Source: Streptomyces violaceoruber
Lineage (GTDB): Bacteria > Actinomycetota > Actinomycetes > Streptomycetales > Streptomycetaceae
NCBI GenBank assembly: GCA_000720805.1
Contig: JODI01000081.1
Location: 1 to 35,837, forward strand
DNA: 35,837 nt
Reading direction: 5' to 3'
The position numbers and the translations under genes are program-made. Positions 25,039 to 33,838 of this stretch are shown here, in pieces (within the stretch, counting starts at the first letter, position 1; each line of letters begins with the position of its first letter). The notes under the pieces were generated by a model. That model saw only the letters and a list, made by a program, of their open reading frames with translations. It was not told the origin of the DNA and made no database searches.

Positions 25039-26319
25039 GTGACCCGCACTGTCGTCATCATCGGCTCATCCGTCGGTGGAGTGAGCACCGCGCAAGCCCT
25101 CCGCAGAGAGGGGTTCGAGGGCCGCATCGTGATTGCGGGGGCGGAGACCGTCCTCCCCTACGACAAGCCGCCGCTGACCAAACAGTTCCTCGCCGGGGAC
25201 TGGAACACCGAGCAGGTGACTCTGCTCTCCCCCGAGGCGGCCGAGCACAGCGGCATCGAGCTGCACCTCGGAGCGGCCGCCACCCGGCTGGACGTGGCCG
25301 GCCGCCGGGTACTTCTCGCGGACAGCACCGAGCTGTCCTATGACAGCCTCGTCGTGGCCACCGGCGCGTCCGCGCGGCCGTCGCCGTGGCACCCCGAGTC
25401 CGGTGTCCACGTGATCAGAACCTTGCAGGACAGCCGCGCACTGCGGGAGCAACTGCAGTCCGGCCGACCGCTCGTCGTGGTCGGCGGTGGTTTCATCGGT
25501 GCGGAGGTCGCCGGCACCGCCCGGGCACTCGGCCACGAGGTGACGGTCGTGGATCCCCTGCCGACCCCGCTCGGGCGGGTGGTCGGCCCCGAGGTCGGCC
25601 GGTACTTCGCCGAACTGCATCACCGGCACGGCGTCGAGACCCGCTTCGGCGTGGGCGTCGAGCAGATCGACGGCGCCGCAGGCCGGCTGCGGGTGCGGCT
25701 GACCGACGGGTCGGTGCTGGCGGCGGCGACCGTTGTCGTGGGTATCGGAGCGGTCCCCAACGACAGCTGGCTGGCCGACTCCGGCGTACCGATCGACAAC
25801 GGCGTTCTCTGCGACCAGTACTCGCGTGCGGTCGACGCGCCCGACATATACGCCGTCGGGGACGTAGCCCGCTGGCTCCATCCGCGCCACCGCGAACTCG
25901 TGCGGGTGGAGCACTGGACCAACGCCGTGGAGCAGGCGGCGTGCGTCGCGCACAACATCGCTCATCCCGACGATCTTCAGCCGTACGGGCCGGTCGAGTA
26001 CGTCTGGAGCGACCAGTACGACTGGAAGATCCAGCTGGTGGGGCGCCCCCACACGGCCACCCGGTTCGAACCGATCGGCGATCTCACAGGCGAACAACCG
26101 CGGGCCGCGTTCCTCTACACCGACAACGAGGCGGAGCGGTTGTGCGGTGTCGTCACCGTCAACTGGCCCAAGGCCCTGGCTCAGTGCCGGCGGCTGATGA
26201 CGGCAGGCGGGAGCTTCGACGAGGCATGCGAACGGCTCGGCGCGTCGGCGCCCGCGTCCGGTCGGCCCGACTCGCCTTCCTCCTCGCCGGGGCAACTCAA
26301 CCACACGAGGAAGCGATGA
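25039..26319 (+). CDS. FAD-dependent ferredoxin reductase of the dioxygenase system
   Basis: A 426-residue pyridine nucleotide-disulfide oxidoreductase of the BphA4/RubB type. The FAD loop is VVIIGSSVGGVS at the N-terminus, the NAD loop is VVVGGGFIGAEVAGTARALG (about 148-167), and the second FAD stretch is IYAVGDVARW. The C-terminal domain has WSDQYDWKIQLVG, typical of this group. It passes electrons from NADH to the Rieske ferredoxin(s); only one reductase is visible for two oxygenase sets. GTG at 25039, with GAGGTCGA upstream, is used. It ends in an ATGA overlap with the hydratase gene. Confidence 0.93.
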   Translation: MTRTVVIIGSSVGGVSTAQALRREGFEGRIVIAGAETVLPYDKPPLTKQFLAGDWNTEQVTLLSPEAAEHSGIELHLGAAATRLDVAGRRVLLADSTELSYDSLVVATGASARPSPWHPESGVHVIRTLQDSRALREQLQSGRPLVVVGGGFIGAEVAGTARALGHEVTVVDPLPTPLGRVVGPEVGRYFAELHHRHGVETRFGVGVEQIDGAAGRLRVRLTDGSVLAAATVVVGIGAVPNDSWLADSGVPIDNGVLCDQYSRAVDAPDIYAVGDVARWLHPRHRELVRVEHWTNAVEQAACVAHNIAHPDDLQPYGPVEYVWSDQYDWKIQLVGRPHTATRFEPIGDLTGEQPRAAFLYTDNEAERLCGVVTVNWPKALAQCRRLMTAGGSFDEACERLGASAPASGRPDSPSSSPGQLNHTRKR

Positions 26320-27149
26320 GACGAACAAGCACCTGGCCAGACTCCTCGGCGCGCAGGCGGGCCGCAGTGGCCCGCGCCGCCGAGCGTCTGCAGCTCGCCG
26401 CGCGCACAGCAGTGCCCTGCCCGCCGGTCCGCCACCTGATCGGGACAGCCGATGCCGAGTTGGCCTACGCGGTGCAGCAGCGGCTCACCCGCGACCGACT
26501 GGCTGCCGGGGCGCGCATCGTGGGTCGCAAGATCGGGCTGACGTCGCCTGCCGTCCAGCGGCAACTCGGTGTCGACCGGCCGGACTTCGGCGTGCTGTTC
26601 GACGACATGGATCTCTCCGCGGCCGAAACCGTGCCCTCCGAACGGCTCCTCCAGCCGAAAGTCGAGGCTGAGATCGCCTTCATGCTCCGCGAGGACCTCG
26701 CCGACGGCCCGCTGGACGCAGACCAGGTGCGGCGCGCGGTTCGGTCGGCCGTCGCCGCGCTGGAGATCGTCGACAGCCGGATCGCCGGCTGGGACATCAC
26801 CTTCGCCGACACCGTGGCCGACAACGCCTCCAGCGGCCTGTTCGTGCTGGGCGGGGGGTGGATGAGCCTCGATGACTTCGAGCCGGTCCAAGCGACGATG
26901 CGGATGTACGTCGACGACGAACTGGTGTCGGAGGGCAACGGAGCCGCCTGCCTCGGCGACCCGCTGGCCGCCCTGGCCTGGCTGGCCCGCACCGCTCGTG
27001 AGTTCGGCGACCCGCTGCGGGCCGGCCAGGTGATCCTCTCCGGCGCGCTCGGCCCCATGGCCGCCACACCGCCGGGCGCTCGAGTCCGCGCCGAGATCAG
27101 CGGACTGGGCTCGGTGACCGCCACGTTTTCCGGAAAGGATGACCGATGA
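26316..27149 (+). CDS. mhpD: 2-keto-4-pentenoate (2-hydroxypenta-2,4-dienoate) hydratase
   Basis: A 277-residue enzyme of the MhpD/BphE family, which adds water to 2-hydroxypenta-2,4-dienoate to give 4-hydroxy-2-oxovalerate. It has [26 protein letters not shown], the metal-binding [12 protein letters not shown] (ExE) and ALEIVDSRI. The C-terminal [16 protein letters not shown] is typical. It has ATGA overlaps at both ends, so the FdR, hydratase, dehydrogenase and aldolase genes form a tightly coupled unit. Confidence 0.93.
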   Translation: MRRTSTWPDSSARRRAAVARAAERLQLAARTAVPCPPVRHLIGTADAELAYAVQQRLTRDRLAAGARIVGRKIGLTSPAVQRQLGVDRPDFGVLFDDMDLSAAETVPSERLLQPKVEAEIAFMLREDLADGPLDADQVRRAVRSAVAALEIVDSRIAGWDITFADTVADNASSGLFVLGGGWMSLDDFEPVQATMRMYVDDELVSEGNGAACLGDPLAALAWLARTAREFGDPLRAGQVILSGALGPMAATPPGARVRAEISGLGSVTATFSGKDDR

Positions 27150-28108
27150 GCACAACGAAGGTCGCCATCATCGGGTCGGGCAACATCGGCACCGACCTGA
27201 TGATCAAGGTGATCCGGCGCTCCGGGGTGCTGGACATGGGCGCGATGGTCGGCATCGACCCCGCCTCTGACGGCTTGGCCCGGGCCCGGCGGATGGGGGT
27301 TGAAGTGACCGCCGACGGGGTCGAGGGACTCATCGCGCTGGACAGCTTCGCCGAGACCGAGATCGTCTTCGACGCCACATCCGCGAAGGCGCACGTCACC
27401 AACGCCGAGCGGCTCGCCCCGTACGGCAAGAAACTGGTCGACCTGACACCGGCCGCGATCGGGCCGTACGTCGTCCCGCCGGTCAACCTCGGCCAGCACC
27501 TGGACGACGACGCCCGCGACCTCAACATGGTGACCTGCGGCGGCCAGGCGACCATCCCCATGGTCCACGCCGTCGCCCGGGTCACCCCGGTGCCGTACGC
27601 GGAGATCGTGGCCTCCATCGCGTCCAGGTCGGCCGGTCCGGGCACCCGGGCCAACATCGACGAGTTCACCGAAACCACCGCGCGCGCCATCGAGACCGTC
27701 GGCGGCGCCGGCCGCGGCAAGGCGATCATCGTCCTCAACCCCGCCGAGCCGCCGCTCATCATGCGCGACACCGTGTTCTGCTTGATCGGCGAAGCTGACC
27801 ACGACGCCATCCGGGCATCGGTGGAGCGCATGGCCGTGTCGGTCGCCGAGTACGTCCCGGGCTACCGGCTCAAACAGCAGGTCCAGTTCACCCCGGTCGC
27901 CGACGGGGATCCGGTGCACACCCTGTTGCCCGCCGACGCACCGCCGGTCACTACCAAGGTGTCGGTCTTCCTCGAGGTCGAAGGCGCGGCGGACTACCTG
28001 CCGGCCTACGCGGGCAATCTCGACATCATGACCTCGGCCGCCCTGCGGGTCGGCGAGAGCCTTGCCGCCAGGGCTGCCCGACGGGCTCCGGCGCAGGTGA
28101 CAGGATGA
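27146..28108 (+). CDS. mhpF: Acetaldehyde dehydrogenase, acylating
   Basis: A 320-residue member of the MhpF/BphJ/HsaG family, which turns acetaldehyde plus CoA and NAD into acetyl-CoA. The N-terminal Rossmann loop is [10 protein letters not shown]; the active-site cysteine is Cys131 in [15 protein letters not shown]. It normally forms a channelling complex with the aldolase encoded next. Starts in an ATGA overlap with the hydratase and ends in one with the aldolase. Confidence 0.96.
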   Translation: MSTTKVAIIGSGNIGTDLMIKVIRRSGVLDMGAMVGIDPASDGLARARRMGVEVTADGVEGLIALDSFAETEIVFDATSAKAHVTNAERLAPYGKKLVDLTPAAIGPYVVPPVNLGQHLDDDARDLNMVTCGGQATIPMVHAVARVTPVPYAEIVASIASRSAGPGTRANIDEFTETTARAIETVGGAGRGKAIIVLNPAEPPLIMRDTVFCLIGEADHDAIRASVERMAVSVAEYVPGYRLKQQVQFTPVADGDPVHTLLPADAPPVTTKVSVFLEVEGAADYLPAYAGNLDIMTSAALRVGESLAARAARRAPAQVTG

Positions 28109-29124
28109 ACACCACGACCGCGGACCTCTACATCCAGGACGTCACGCTGCGGGACGGCATGCACGCTGTCCGGCACCGCATCAGCCCAGCTCAGGTCGGC
28201 CGCATCGCCGCCGCTCTCGACGCAGCCGGCGTCGACGCGATCGAGGTCGCGCATGGCGACGGCCTCGCCGGTGGCAGCCTCACCTACGGTCCGGGCAGCA
28301 ACAGCGACTGGGAGTGGATCGAGGCCGCCGCGAACAACATCCGACGGGCGGTGCTGACCACGCTGCTGCTGCCGGGCATCGGCACCATCGCCGAACTCAG
28401 GCGCGCCCACGCCCTCGGCGTCCGCTCGGTCCGCGTGGCCACCCACTGCACCGAGGCCGACGTCGCCGCCCAGCACATCGCCACCGCGCGCGAGTTGGGC
28501 ATGGACGTCTCCGGGTTCCTCATGATGAGCCACATGGCGCCGGCCGCCGAGCTGGCCCGGCAAGCCGTGCTCATGGAGTCCTACGGCGCGCACTGCGTCT
28601 ACGTCACCGACTCCGGCGGCCGGCTGACTATGGACGGCGTCCGCGAGCGCGTCCGCGCCTACCGCGACGCCCTCAAGCCCGAGACGCAGATCGGCGTCCA
28701 TGCCCACCAGAACCTCTCCCTCGCCGTCGCCAACTCCGTCGTCGCCGTCGAGGAGGGGGCGACCCGGGTGGACGCGTCCCTTGCCGGGCAGGGCGCCGGC
28801 GCCGGCAACTGCCCGATCGAACCGTTCGCCGCCGTCGCCACCCTGCAGGGCTGGGTCCACCACTGCGACCTGTTCGCGCTGCAGGACGCCGCCGACGATC
28901 TCGTCCGTCCGTTGCAGGACCGTCCGGTCCAAGTCGACCGGGAGACGCTGACCCTCGGCTACGCGGGCGCGTACTCCAGCTTCCTGCGCCACGCCGAGGC
29001 CGCGTCGGTGCGGTACGGCATCGACGCCCGCACCATCCTGCTCGAGGTCGGCCGCCGAGGCCTGGTCGGCGGGCAGGAGGACATGATCGTCGACATCGCC
29101 CTCGACCTGGCGGCGAGCAAGTGA
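28105..29124 (+). CDS. mhpE: 4-Hydroxy-2-oxovalerate aldolase
   Basis: A 339-residue DRE-TIM-type aldolase of the MhpE/BphI/HsaF family, yielding pyruvate and acetaldehyde. Signatures are [14 protein letters not shown] (Arg16, Asp17, His20), [15 protein letters not shown], the metal-binding [15 protein letters not shown], and [14 protein letters not shown]. The partner dehydrogenase precedes it with an ATGA overlap, which supports the usual complex. Confidence 0.96.
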   Translation: MNTTTADLYIQDVTLRDGMHAVRHRISPAQVGRIAAALDAAGVDAIEVAHGDGLAGGSLTYGPGSNSDWEWIEAAANNIRRAVLTTLLLPGIGTIAELRRAHALGVRSVRVATHCTEADVAAQHIATARELGMDVSGFLMMSHMAPAAELARQAVLMESYGAHCVYVTDSGGRLTMDGVRERVRAYRDALKPETQIGVHAHQNLSLAVANSVVAVEEGATRVDASLAGQGAGAGNCPIEPFAAVATLQGWVHHCDLFALQDAADDLVRPLQDRPVQVDRETLTLGYAGAYSSFLRHAEAASVRYGIDARTILLEVGRRGLVGGQEDMIVDIALDLAASK

Positions 29125-29134
29125 GGACCCAGGC

Positions 29135-29395
29135 ATGTGCACCTACATCAACAAGCAGACCGACATCGCCGGCAGCGGAAAGGGCGCGGACGGTTGGTTC
29201 CCGCTCTCCCGCCTGACCGTCGCCTTCGACCACCCCGTCGCCGCGCAACTCGGCCACGCGGTCCTCGTCGACATCCAGGATCCGCACACTGGCGGGCGCA
29301 TCGCTCTCGAACTCGACATCGCGTCGGCCACCGCACTGGCCGAGACACTGCAGGCCGCCATCGCCGAAGCACAGCTGACCGGTCTCGCGGAGTAG
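29135..29395 (+). CDS. Small conserved protein (DUF6295-like)
   Basis: An 86-residue protein: MCTYINKQTDIAGSGKGADG, then WFPLSRLTVAFDHPVAAQ, and a C-terminal helix SATALAETLQAAIAEAQL. I recognise the MCTYxxxxxxIxGSGKGxxGWFPL start as a small actinobacterial family of unknown function, to my knowledge DUF6295. It lies 10 bp after the aldolase and 23 bp before the DLH-like gene, so it is part of the operon. No membrane segment or signal is seen. Confidence 0.75.
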   Translation: MCTYINKQTDIAGSGKGADGWFPLSRLTVAFDHPVAAQLGHAVLVDIQDPHTGGRIALELDIASATALAETLQAAIAEAQLTGLAE

Positions 29396-29418
29396 CCGCC
29401 CCCGACAAGGAGAACGCC

Positions 29419-30186
29419 ATGTGGAACAGCCTCGACACCGGCGCACAGGACGGGCTGCTCGCCGAGGTGATCGCCATCCCTGCTCACAACGGCGACTGGA
29501 TCCACGCCTACTGGGCGCGCCCCGCCGGTCCCGGCCCCCACCCCGCAGTGGTGGCCGTGCACCACATGCCCGGGTGGGACGAGTACTACCGCGAATTCAC
29601 CCGCCGCCTCGCCGCACACGGATACAACGTGATCTGCCCGGACCTTTACCACCGCTTCGGGCACGGCACTCCGGACGACGTCGCCGCCCGGGCACGGGCC
29701 GCCGGCGGGCTGTCTGACGACAGCGCGGTGGGCGACCTCGTCGCGGCGGCCGCGTACCTGCGCGCACTGCCGTCGAGCAACGGCAAGGTCGGCATCATCG
29801 GCACCTGCTCGGGCGGCCGGCACGCGTACCTAATTGCGGGCCGGCACCCCGACGCCTTCGACGCGGTCGCCGACCTGTGGGGCGGGCGCGTCGTCATCAG
29901 GCCCGAGGAGCTCACCGACACCATGCCGGTGGCGCCGCTGGACTACACGCAGAACCTCACCGCGCCGGTGCTCGGCCTGTTCGGCAACGAGGACGCCAAC
30001 CCCTCGCCGGCCGCCGTCGACACGCTGGAGGCCGAACTCACCAAGCACGGGAAGGAGTTCGAGTTCCACCGCTACGACGACGCCGGGCACGGATTCTTCT
30101 ACCACGACCGGCCGGCCTATCGGCAGCAGCAGGCCATGGACGGTTGGGACAAGGTCTTCGCGTTCTTCGCCAAGCACCTCACCTGA
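29419..30186 (+). CDS. Dienelactone hydrolase-family protein
   Basis: A 255-residue alpha/beta hydrolase of the DLH family. The cysteine nucleophile is Cys130 in GTCSGGRHAYL; Asp192 (GNEDANPS) and His224 (DDAGHGFFYHDRP) complete the triad. VVAVHHMPGWDEYYREF is the family's N-terminal region. Canonical members open dienelactones in ortho-type chloroaromatic pathways. Here, in a meta-cleavage operon, it may hydrolyse a lactone or ester side product. The start is supported by AAGGAG 7 bases upstream. A hairpin follows the stop. Confidence 0.88.
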   Translation: MWNSLDTGAQDGLLAEVIAIPAHNGDWIHAYWARPAGPGPHPAVVAVHHMPGWDEYYREFTRRLAAHGYNVICPDLYHRFGHGTPDDVAARARAAGGLSDDSAVGDLVAAAAYLRALPSSNGKVGIIGTCSGGRHAYLIAGRHPDAFDAVADLWGGRVVIRPEELTDTMPVAPLDYTQNLTAPVLGLFGNEDANPSPAAVDTLEAELTKHGKEFEFHRYDDAGHGFFYHDRPAYRQQQAMDGWDKVFAFFAKHLT

Positions 30187-30195
30187 CGCCGGAGC

Positions 30196-30219
30196 CGACC
30201 GGGTGAACGCGGCCGGTCG
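30196..30219 (+). terminator. Likely terminator of the lower-pathway operon
   Basis: CGACCGG and CCGGTCG form a perfect 7-bp stem with a 10-nt loop, 9 bases after the DLH-like stop. No U-run. Confidence 0.5.
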
Positions 30220-30348
30220 CCCCTAATCCGCCGAGCCGTGGAGCAGCCCCCGCGCGCTGGCCGTCGTCGGCGACCGCCACGTGACCTGAGGTGGCCCGCG
30301 AGCAGCTGTGACGCGCCGGAACTGCCCCCAAGTGCGCCCGGTGCGACA

Positions 30349-30400
30349 TGACCAGGAGATCAACCACGTACGTCCTGTGTTGCCTGACCAGGAGATCAAC
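30349..30400 (+). repeat. 16-bp direct repeat carrying a ribosome site
   Basis: TGACCAGGAGATCAAC occurs at 30349-30364 and again at 30385-30400, a 36-bp period. The second copy supplies the AGGAG site for the ATG at 30401; the first is not followed by a start. Confidence 0.7.
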
Positions 30401-31419
30401 ATGACAGAACAGACCATGAAGGCGGTCCACCTGTTCGAGCACGGCGGCCCTGAGGTCCTCACCTGTGTGGACGTGCCGATCCCCGAGGTCGGCGACAACG
30501 AGATCTTGATACGCGTGCGTGCCACAGCCGTCAGCAGCTGGGATCTTCGTTACCGGTCAGGCAACCTGCCGGCGGATCCCCTTCCGGGACGACCACCGTG
30601 ACTGCTGCCGTTCCAATTCGGCCGGGACGCGGCCGGCGAGGTCGTGGCGACCGGCGCGAGCGTCACACGATGGCGCTCAGGTGATGGGGTGACTCAGATG
30701 CCGCACCCGCCGTGTGGCAGATGCGCGATGTGCATACGAGGCATTCGACAACCTGTGCCTCGACACCGCATACCCGGGTCATCAGGTCTTCGGCGGGTAC
30801 GCCGAGTACATTGTGCGCAATCAGGACGCCGTGCTGCCCGTCCCCGACGGTGTCGACTTCGAGACGGCCGCGGCCGCGCTGTGGACGTACACCACGCCGG
30901 TCAACTGTGCCATGCGACGAGCTCCCGTCAGCCTCGGCGACACCGTGGTCATCAGCGGCGGGATGGCCACCACATGCGCCCAGCTGGCGATGCTGAGCGG
31001 AGCCACCGTCATCGGAACCACCACCAAGCGCGACCGCGTCGACTAGCTCAAGGCGCTCGGCTACGACCACATTCTGTACTCCAGCGACCCCGACATGCCC
31101 GGCCAGGTCAAGGGCCTGACCCACGGTCTGGGCGCGAACGCGTGGGACTGCGTCGGCGGCAACGACTTCCTCCGGCTCTCCGTCTCCTGTACGCGGCTCG
31201 GCGGAACGATCATCGTACTGGGCGCGCCGTTCAACGAAGGGATTCGATCTCAAAGTGGACGGGCTCGCGTTCATCTTCAAGGAACTGACGGTCGTTCCCA
31301 CCCGGCGCGATCAGCACCTGTGCATGGAACTGCTGGCGGCCGGAAAGATCAACCCGGTCATCGACCGTGCCTTTCCCCTGGCGTCGGCGGCTGAGGCACA
31401 CGCCTACCTGGAGAGCTAA
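30401..31419 (+). pseudogene. MDR-family (zinc/quinone) alcohol dehydrogenase, decayed
   Basis: The ATG at 30401 has a good AGGAG and starts MTEQTMKAVHLFEHGGPEVL. The frame meets TGA at 30599-30601, then continues with LPFQFGRDAAGEVVATGAS and CGRCAMCIRG (structural-zinc cysteines). It shifts near 30738 to FDNLCLDTAYPGHQVFGGYA, and hits TAG at 31044-31046. It shifts again near 31238 to LKVDGLAFIFKELTVVPTRR and ends at TAA 31417-31419. Two stops and two frameshifts mean it is not functional. The order of parts is that of a full-length medium-chain dehydrogenase. Confidence 0.88.
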
Positions 31420-31498
31420 CGCCAGATCGGCAAGGTGCTCCTCCTGCCGTGGCAGCCCCAACGCAACCCACCGGATCGAGAATCGAGAGGTCCAGCCC

Positions 31499-32350
31499 GT
31501 GTCAACTCCCACCCCTGCCGTTGTCGTAACCGGAGCGAACAGCCCCACTGGACGTGGCCTACTGCCCCGCCTCGCCAAGCAGGACATGCGCGTTACAGCG
31601 CTCGTCCGGACCGCCCAGGACCTGCCCGCCGACGAGGTCATCGACGACTGGACCCGGTCGCGGCGAGCGGTCGACGCACTGGCCAACGCGTCGGTGGTGG
31701 TCCATCTGTGCGGGGTGTTCGTGGCTACCGAGTGGGACAGCTACGAAGCCGGCACTGTCGCCACCACCCGTAGGGTCGTGGAGTCGGTCAACCCCGCGGC
31801 GCGGCTCCTCTATGTGTCGTACGTCGGCGCGGACCCGGCACACGACAACTGGTACATCAAGGCCAAAGGCCAGGCCGAAGACCTGCTGCGCACCGTCCCG
31901 GACAGTGTGATCTTCCGGATCCACGCGCTTGTCGGAGGGCGCGAGGCACCCTTCCCCTTCGAGTTGCTGTTCCGCCAGACCGCCGCGGACGCTCCAGTGC
32001 GCGTCTTCGGCGACGACACGCACCGGTGGCGTCCCATCCTTCTGTCCGACGTGCTCGACGCACTGACGAACGCCGTCCTGGGCCAAGGCAAGGCCGGCAC
32101 CTACGACCTGGTCGGCCCGAGCGAGTTCGCGGTCGCGGACATGCCCGAGCTGATCAATGGGCATCGCGTGCCGATCGAACGCACACCGGTTCGGCAGGCC
32201 GCGTCCGTAACCGGGCTGCCGCAGACTGTCGTCGACCTGCTCGCCCACCCCTACCCGCCTTCCGCCCCGGACGCCGTGGCCGCGGACTTCGGGCTCTCCC
32301 TCACCCGTCCGGAGACGACTTGGCCGCTCGTTCACCCCTCACACGCCTGA
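31499..32350 (+). CDS. NAD(P)-binding protein, atypical SDR (NmrA/epimerase-like)
   Basis: A 283-residue protein with an N-terminal Rossmann loop VVVTGANSPTGRGLLPRLAK, then VVHLCGVFVAT, LLYVSYVGAD and WYIKAKGQAEDLL, where YxxxK may be the SDR catalytic pair. The C-terminal half has RWRPILLSDVLDALTNAVLG and TYDLVGPSEF, as in nucleoside-sugar epimerase-like and NmrA-like proteins. The substrate cannot be told. The GTG at 31499 has AGAGG upstream. It stands after the decayed MDR gene and converges on ferredoxin 2 with a 22-bp gap. Confidence 0.78.
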   Translation: MSTPTPAVVVTGANSPTGRGLLPRLAKQDMRVTALVRTAQDLPADEVIDDWTRSRRAVDALANASVVVHLCGVFVATEWDSYEAGTVATTRRVVESVNPAARLLYVSYVGADPAHDNWYIKAKGQAEDLLRTVPDSVIFRIHALVGGREAPFPFELLFRQTAADAPVRVFGDDTHRWRPILLSDVLDALTNAVLGQGKAGTYDLVGPSEFAVADMPELINGHRVPIERTPVRQAASVTGLPQTVVDLLAHPYPPSAPDAVAADFGLSLTRPETTWPLVHPSHA

Positions 32351-32372
32351 CGCCACAGGAACCTCCGTCCGA

Positions 32373-32846
32373 TCACCCGACGACCTGGTCAGGGCCGGGG
32401 CACGGGGTCGGCGCCGACGGGAGGGAGAGTCTGCTCGACCGGCCCGAAGGGGGACACCTTTTCTCGGGCTGCACCCAGGTCGGCGTCAGTGGACTCTGCT
32501 GCGCAACGACGACTTCGGAGTGGTTGAGGTAGACCTTGCCGTCCACGACCGTGACCGGATAGGTCTTGACGGGGAAGGTGGCGGGAAGCGAGCAGGCCTT
32601 GCCGGTTGCGAGATCGAAGCGGGCGAAATGCAGCGGGCATTCCACCTTGCCGTTCTCGACCCAGCCTTCTGCCAAAGACGCGTCGGCATGACTGCAGGTG
32701 TCACCGATCGCGTAGTACTGCCCCTTGGAGACAAACACCGCGACGGTTTCGGGAAGCTCGGTGTGTCTGAGGCGGAGACCCTCGTCGTCAGGCACGTCCG
32801 CGGCTTCGCACAGATAGAGAAGCTGGGTTGTCGTCGGGGTTATCAC
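32373..32846 (-). CDS. Rieske-type ferredoxin of dioxygenase system 2
   Basis: A 157-residue Rieske ferredoxin. Ligands are Cys51-x-His53 (DTCSHADASLAEG) and Cys70-xx-His73 (VECPLHFARFD). After the normal end (VVDGKVYLNHSEVVV, near residue 110) there is an additional low-complexity tail of about 40 residues rich in Pro, Ser and Arg. This probably arises from loss of the original stop by a downstream rearrangement. The start is uncertain: GTG at 32846 fits the family, with only a weak AAGGA upstream. It follows the truncated hydrolase 2. Confidence 0.82.
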   Translation of the reverse strand: MITPTTTQLLYLCEAADVPDDEGLRLRHTELPETVAVFVSKGQYYAIGDTCSHADASLAEGWVENGKVECPLHFARFDLATGKACSLPATFPVKTYPVTVVDGKVYLNHSEVVVAQQSPLTPTWVQPEKRCPPSGRSSRLSLPSAPTPCPGPDQVVG

Positions 32847-32856
32847 ATCCGTTTCG

Positions 32857-33268
32857 TCATCCTTGGCTCCGCTGGCTTGGGTAACAGAGTCGTTCGGTGC
32901 GCTCGGGGTAGTCGACCGCGAAGGCCATGGAGACGCTTCCGCCCATCGCATTGCCGACGTAGCTGGCTCGTTCGATGCCGAGGGCGTCCATGAGGTCGCG
33001 CAGCATCCGCCTGCGGATGGTCGTCGCCGCCTCAGAGACCTCGGTGATCGGTTCCGACTGGCCGAAACCAGGCATGTCGACCAGAAGCGTCCGGTGCGAC
33101 GTAGCGAATGCCTCGAAGTTCCCCGAGAAGTTGGACCAGGCGCTGGCGCCCGGCCCGGCCCCGTGGAGCATGATCACCGCCGGTCCCTCGCCGGCCTCGT
33201 GGTAGTGGACGCGGTAGGGGGCCGGCCTGGACGAACTTGCCGGTGTTCACGTCATTGAGAACTGTCAC
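32857..33268 (-). pseudogene. C-C hydrolase paralogue 2, inactivated
   Basis: The minus strand starts VTVLNDVNTGKFVQAG (GTG at 33268), then loses frame in a run of five C at about 33220-33224. It continues with MLHGAGPGASAWSNFSGNF, DMPGFGQSEPI and GIERASYVGNAMGGSVSMAF, and ends abruptly after YPERTERL. The nucleophile elbow reads GNAMGG where paralogue 1 has GNSMGG, so the catalytic serine is alanine. The C-terminal half with the Asp and His is missing. Three independent defects make it a certain pseudogene. It keeps the position between beta and ferredoxin. Confidence 0.88.
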
Positions 33269-33344
33269 GCTGTCTCGTCGGTGTGGGAGGACGCCGGGAA
33301 CCGGCGGTGTGGAAGGGAGACGGACGGGGGGTGGAATCCGCCCG

Positions 33345-33833
33345 TCAGAAGAAGATCGAGATGCCGCGAGGCAGGACCGTGGCGTCGAGGTAGATCTCGC
33401 GCCGGGCGAGTCTCCAGGATCCGTCGACACGACGTACGCGATCGATGCGGCGGCCGGCCCACCACGCCTCGTCTCGCAGTTTGCGGGCCTGGCGCACCAG
33501 GAACATGCTGCGGGCCTCGACCTCGTCCGAGCCCGGGATCTCGTCGACGACGACGTTGGTGACGAGATGGCAGGTCATCGACGCGGGGAGCTCGGAGTGC
33601 GAGTAGCCGGTGTTGTCCTTGGCCACGCGCACCCGGAGCATGTCCAAGTCGTCGCGAATCACCGGATGCCCGGCGGGCTCGACGTCACCCTGGAGGTACT
33701 CCCGCAGCGGCATCACGTACTCGACGTCCTCGGTGAAGAGATCGAGCCACTCCGTGAACCGGCGCTCGTCGAGCAGATGGGCCTCCCGGGCGAGCAGATC
33801 CTCGATCTCTCGCTTCAGGTTCCAGTCGGTCAC
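33345..33833 (-). CDS. Aromatic-ring-hydroxylating dioxygenase beta subunit 2
   Basis: A 162-residue small subunit, clearly paralogous to beta 1, with EIEDLLAREAHLLDERRFTE, WLDLFTEDVEYVMPLREYL and the same LPRGISIFF ending. It is intact. GTG at 33833 lies 5 bp after the alpha2 stop, with GGAG upstream. Confidence 0.92.
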   Translation of the reverse strand: MTDWNLKREIEDLLAREAHLLDERRFTEWLDLFTEDVEYVMPLREYLQGDVEPAGHPVIRDDLDMLRVRVAKDNTGYSHSELPASMTCHLVTNVVVDEIPGSDEVEARSMFLVRQARKLRDEAWWAGRRIDRVRRVDGSWRLARREIYLDATVLPRGISIFF

Positions 33834-33838
33834 GGTGA

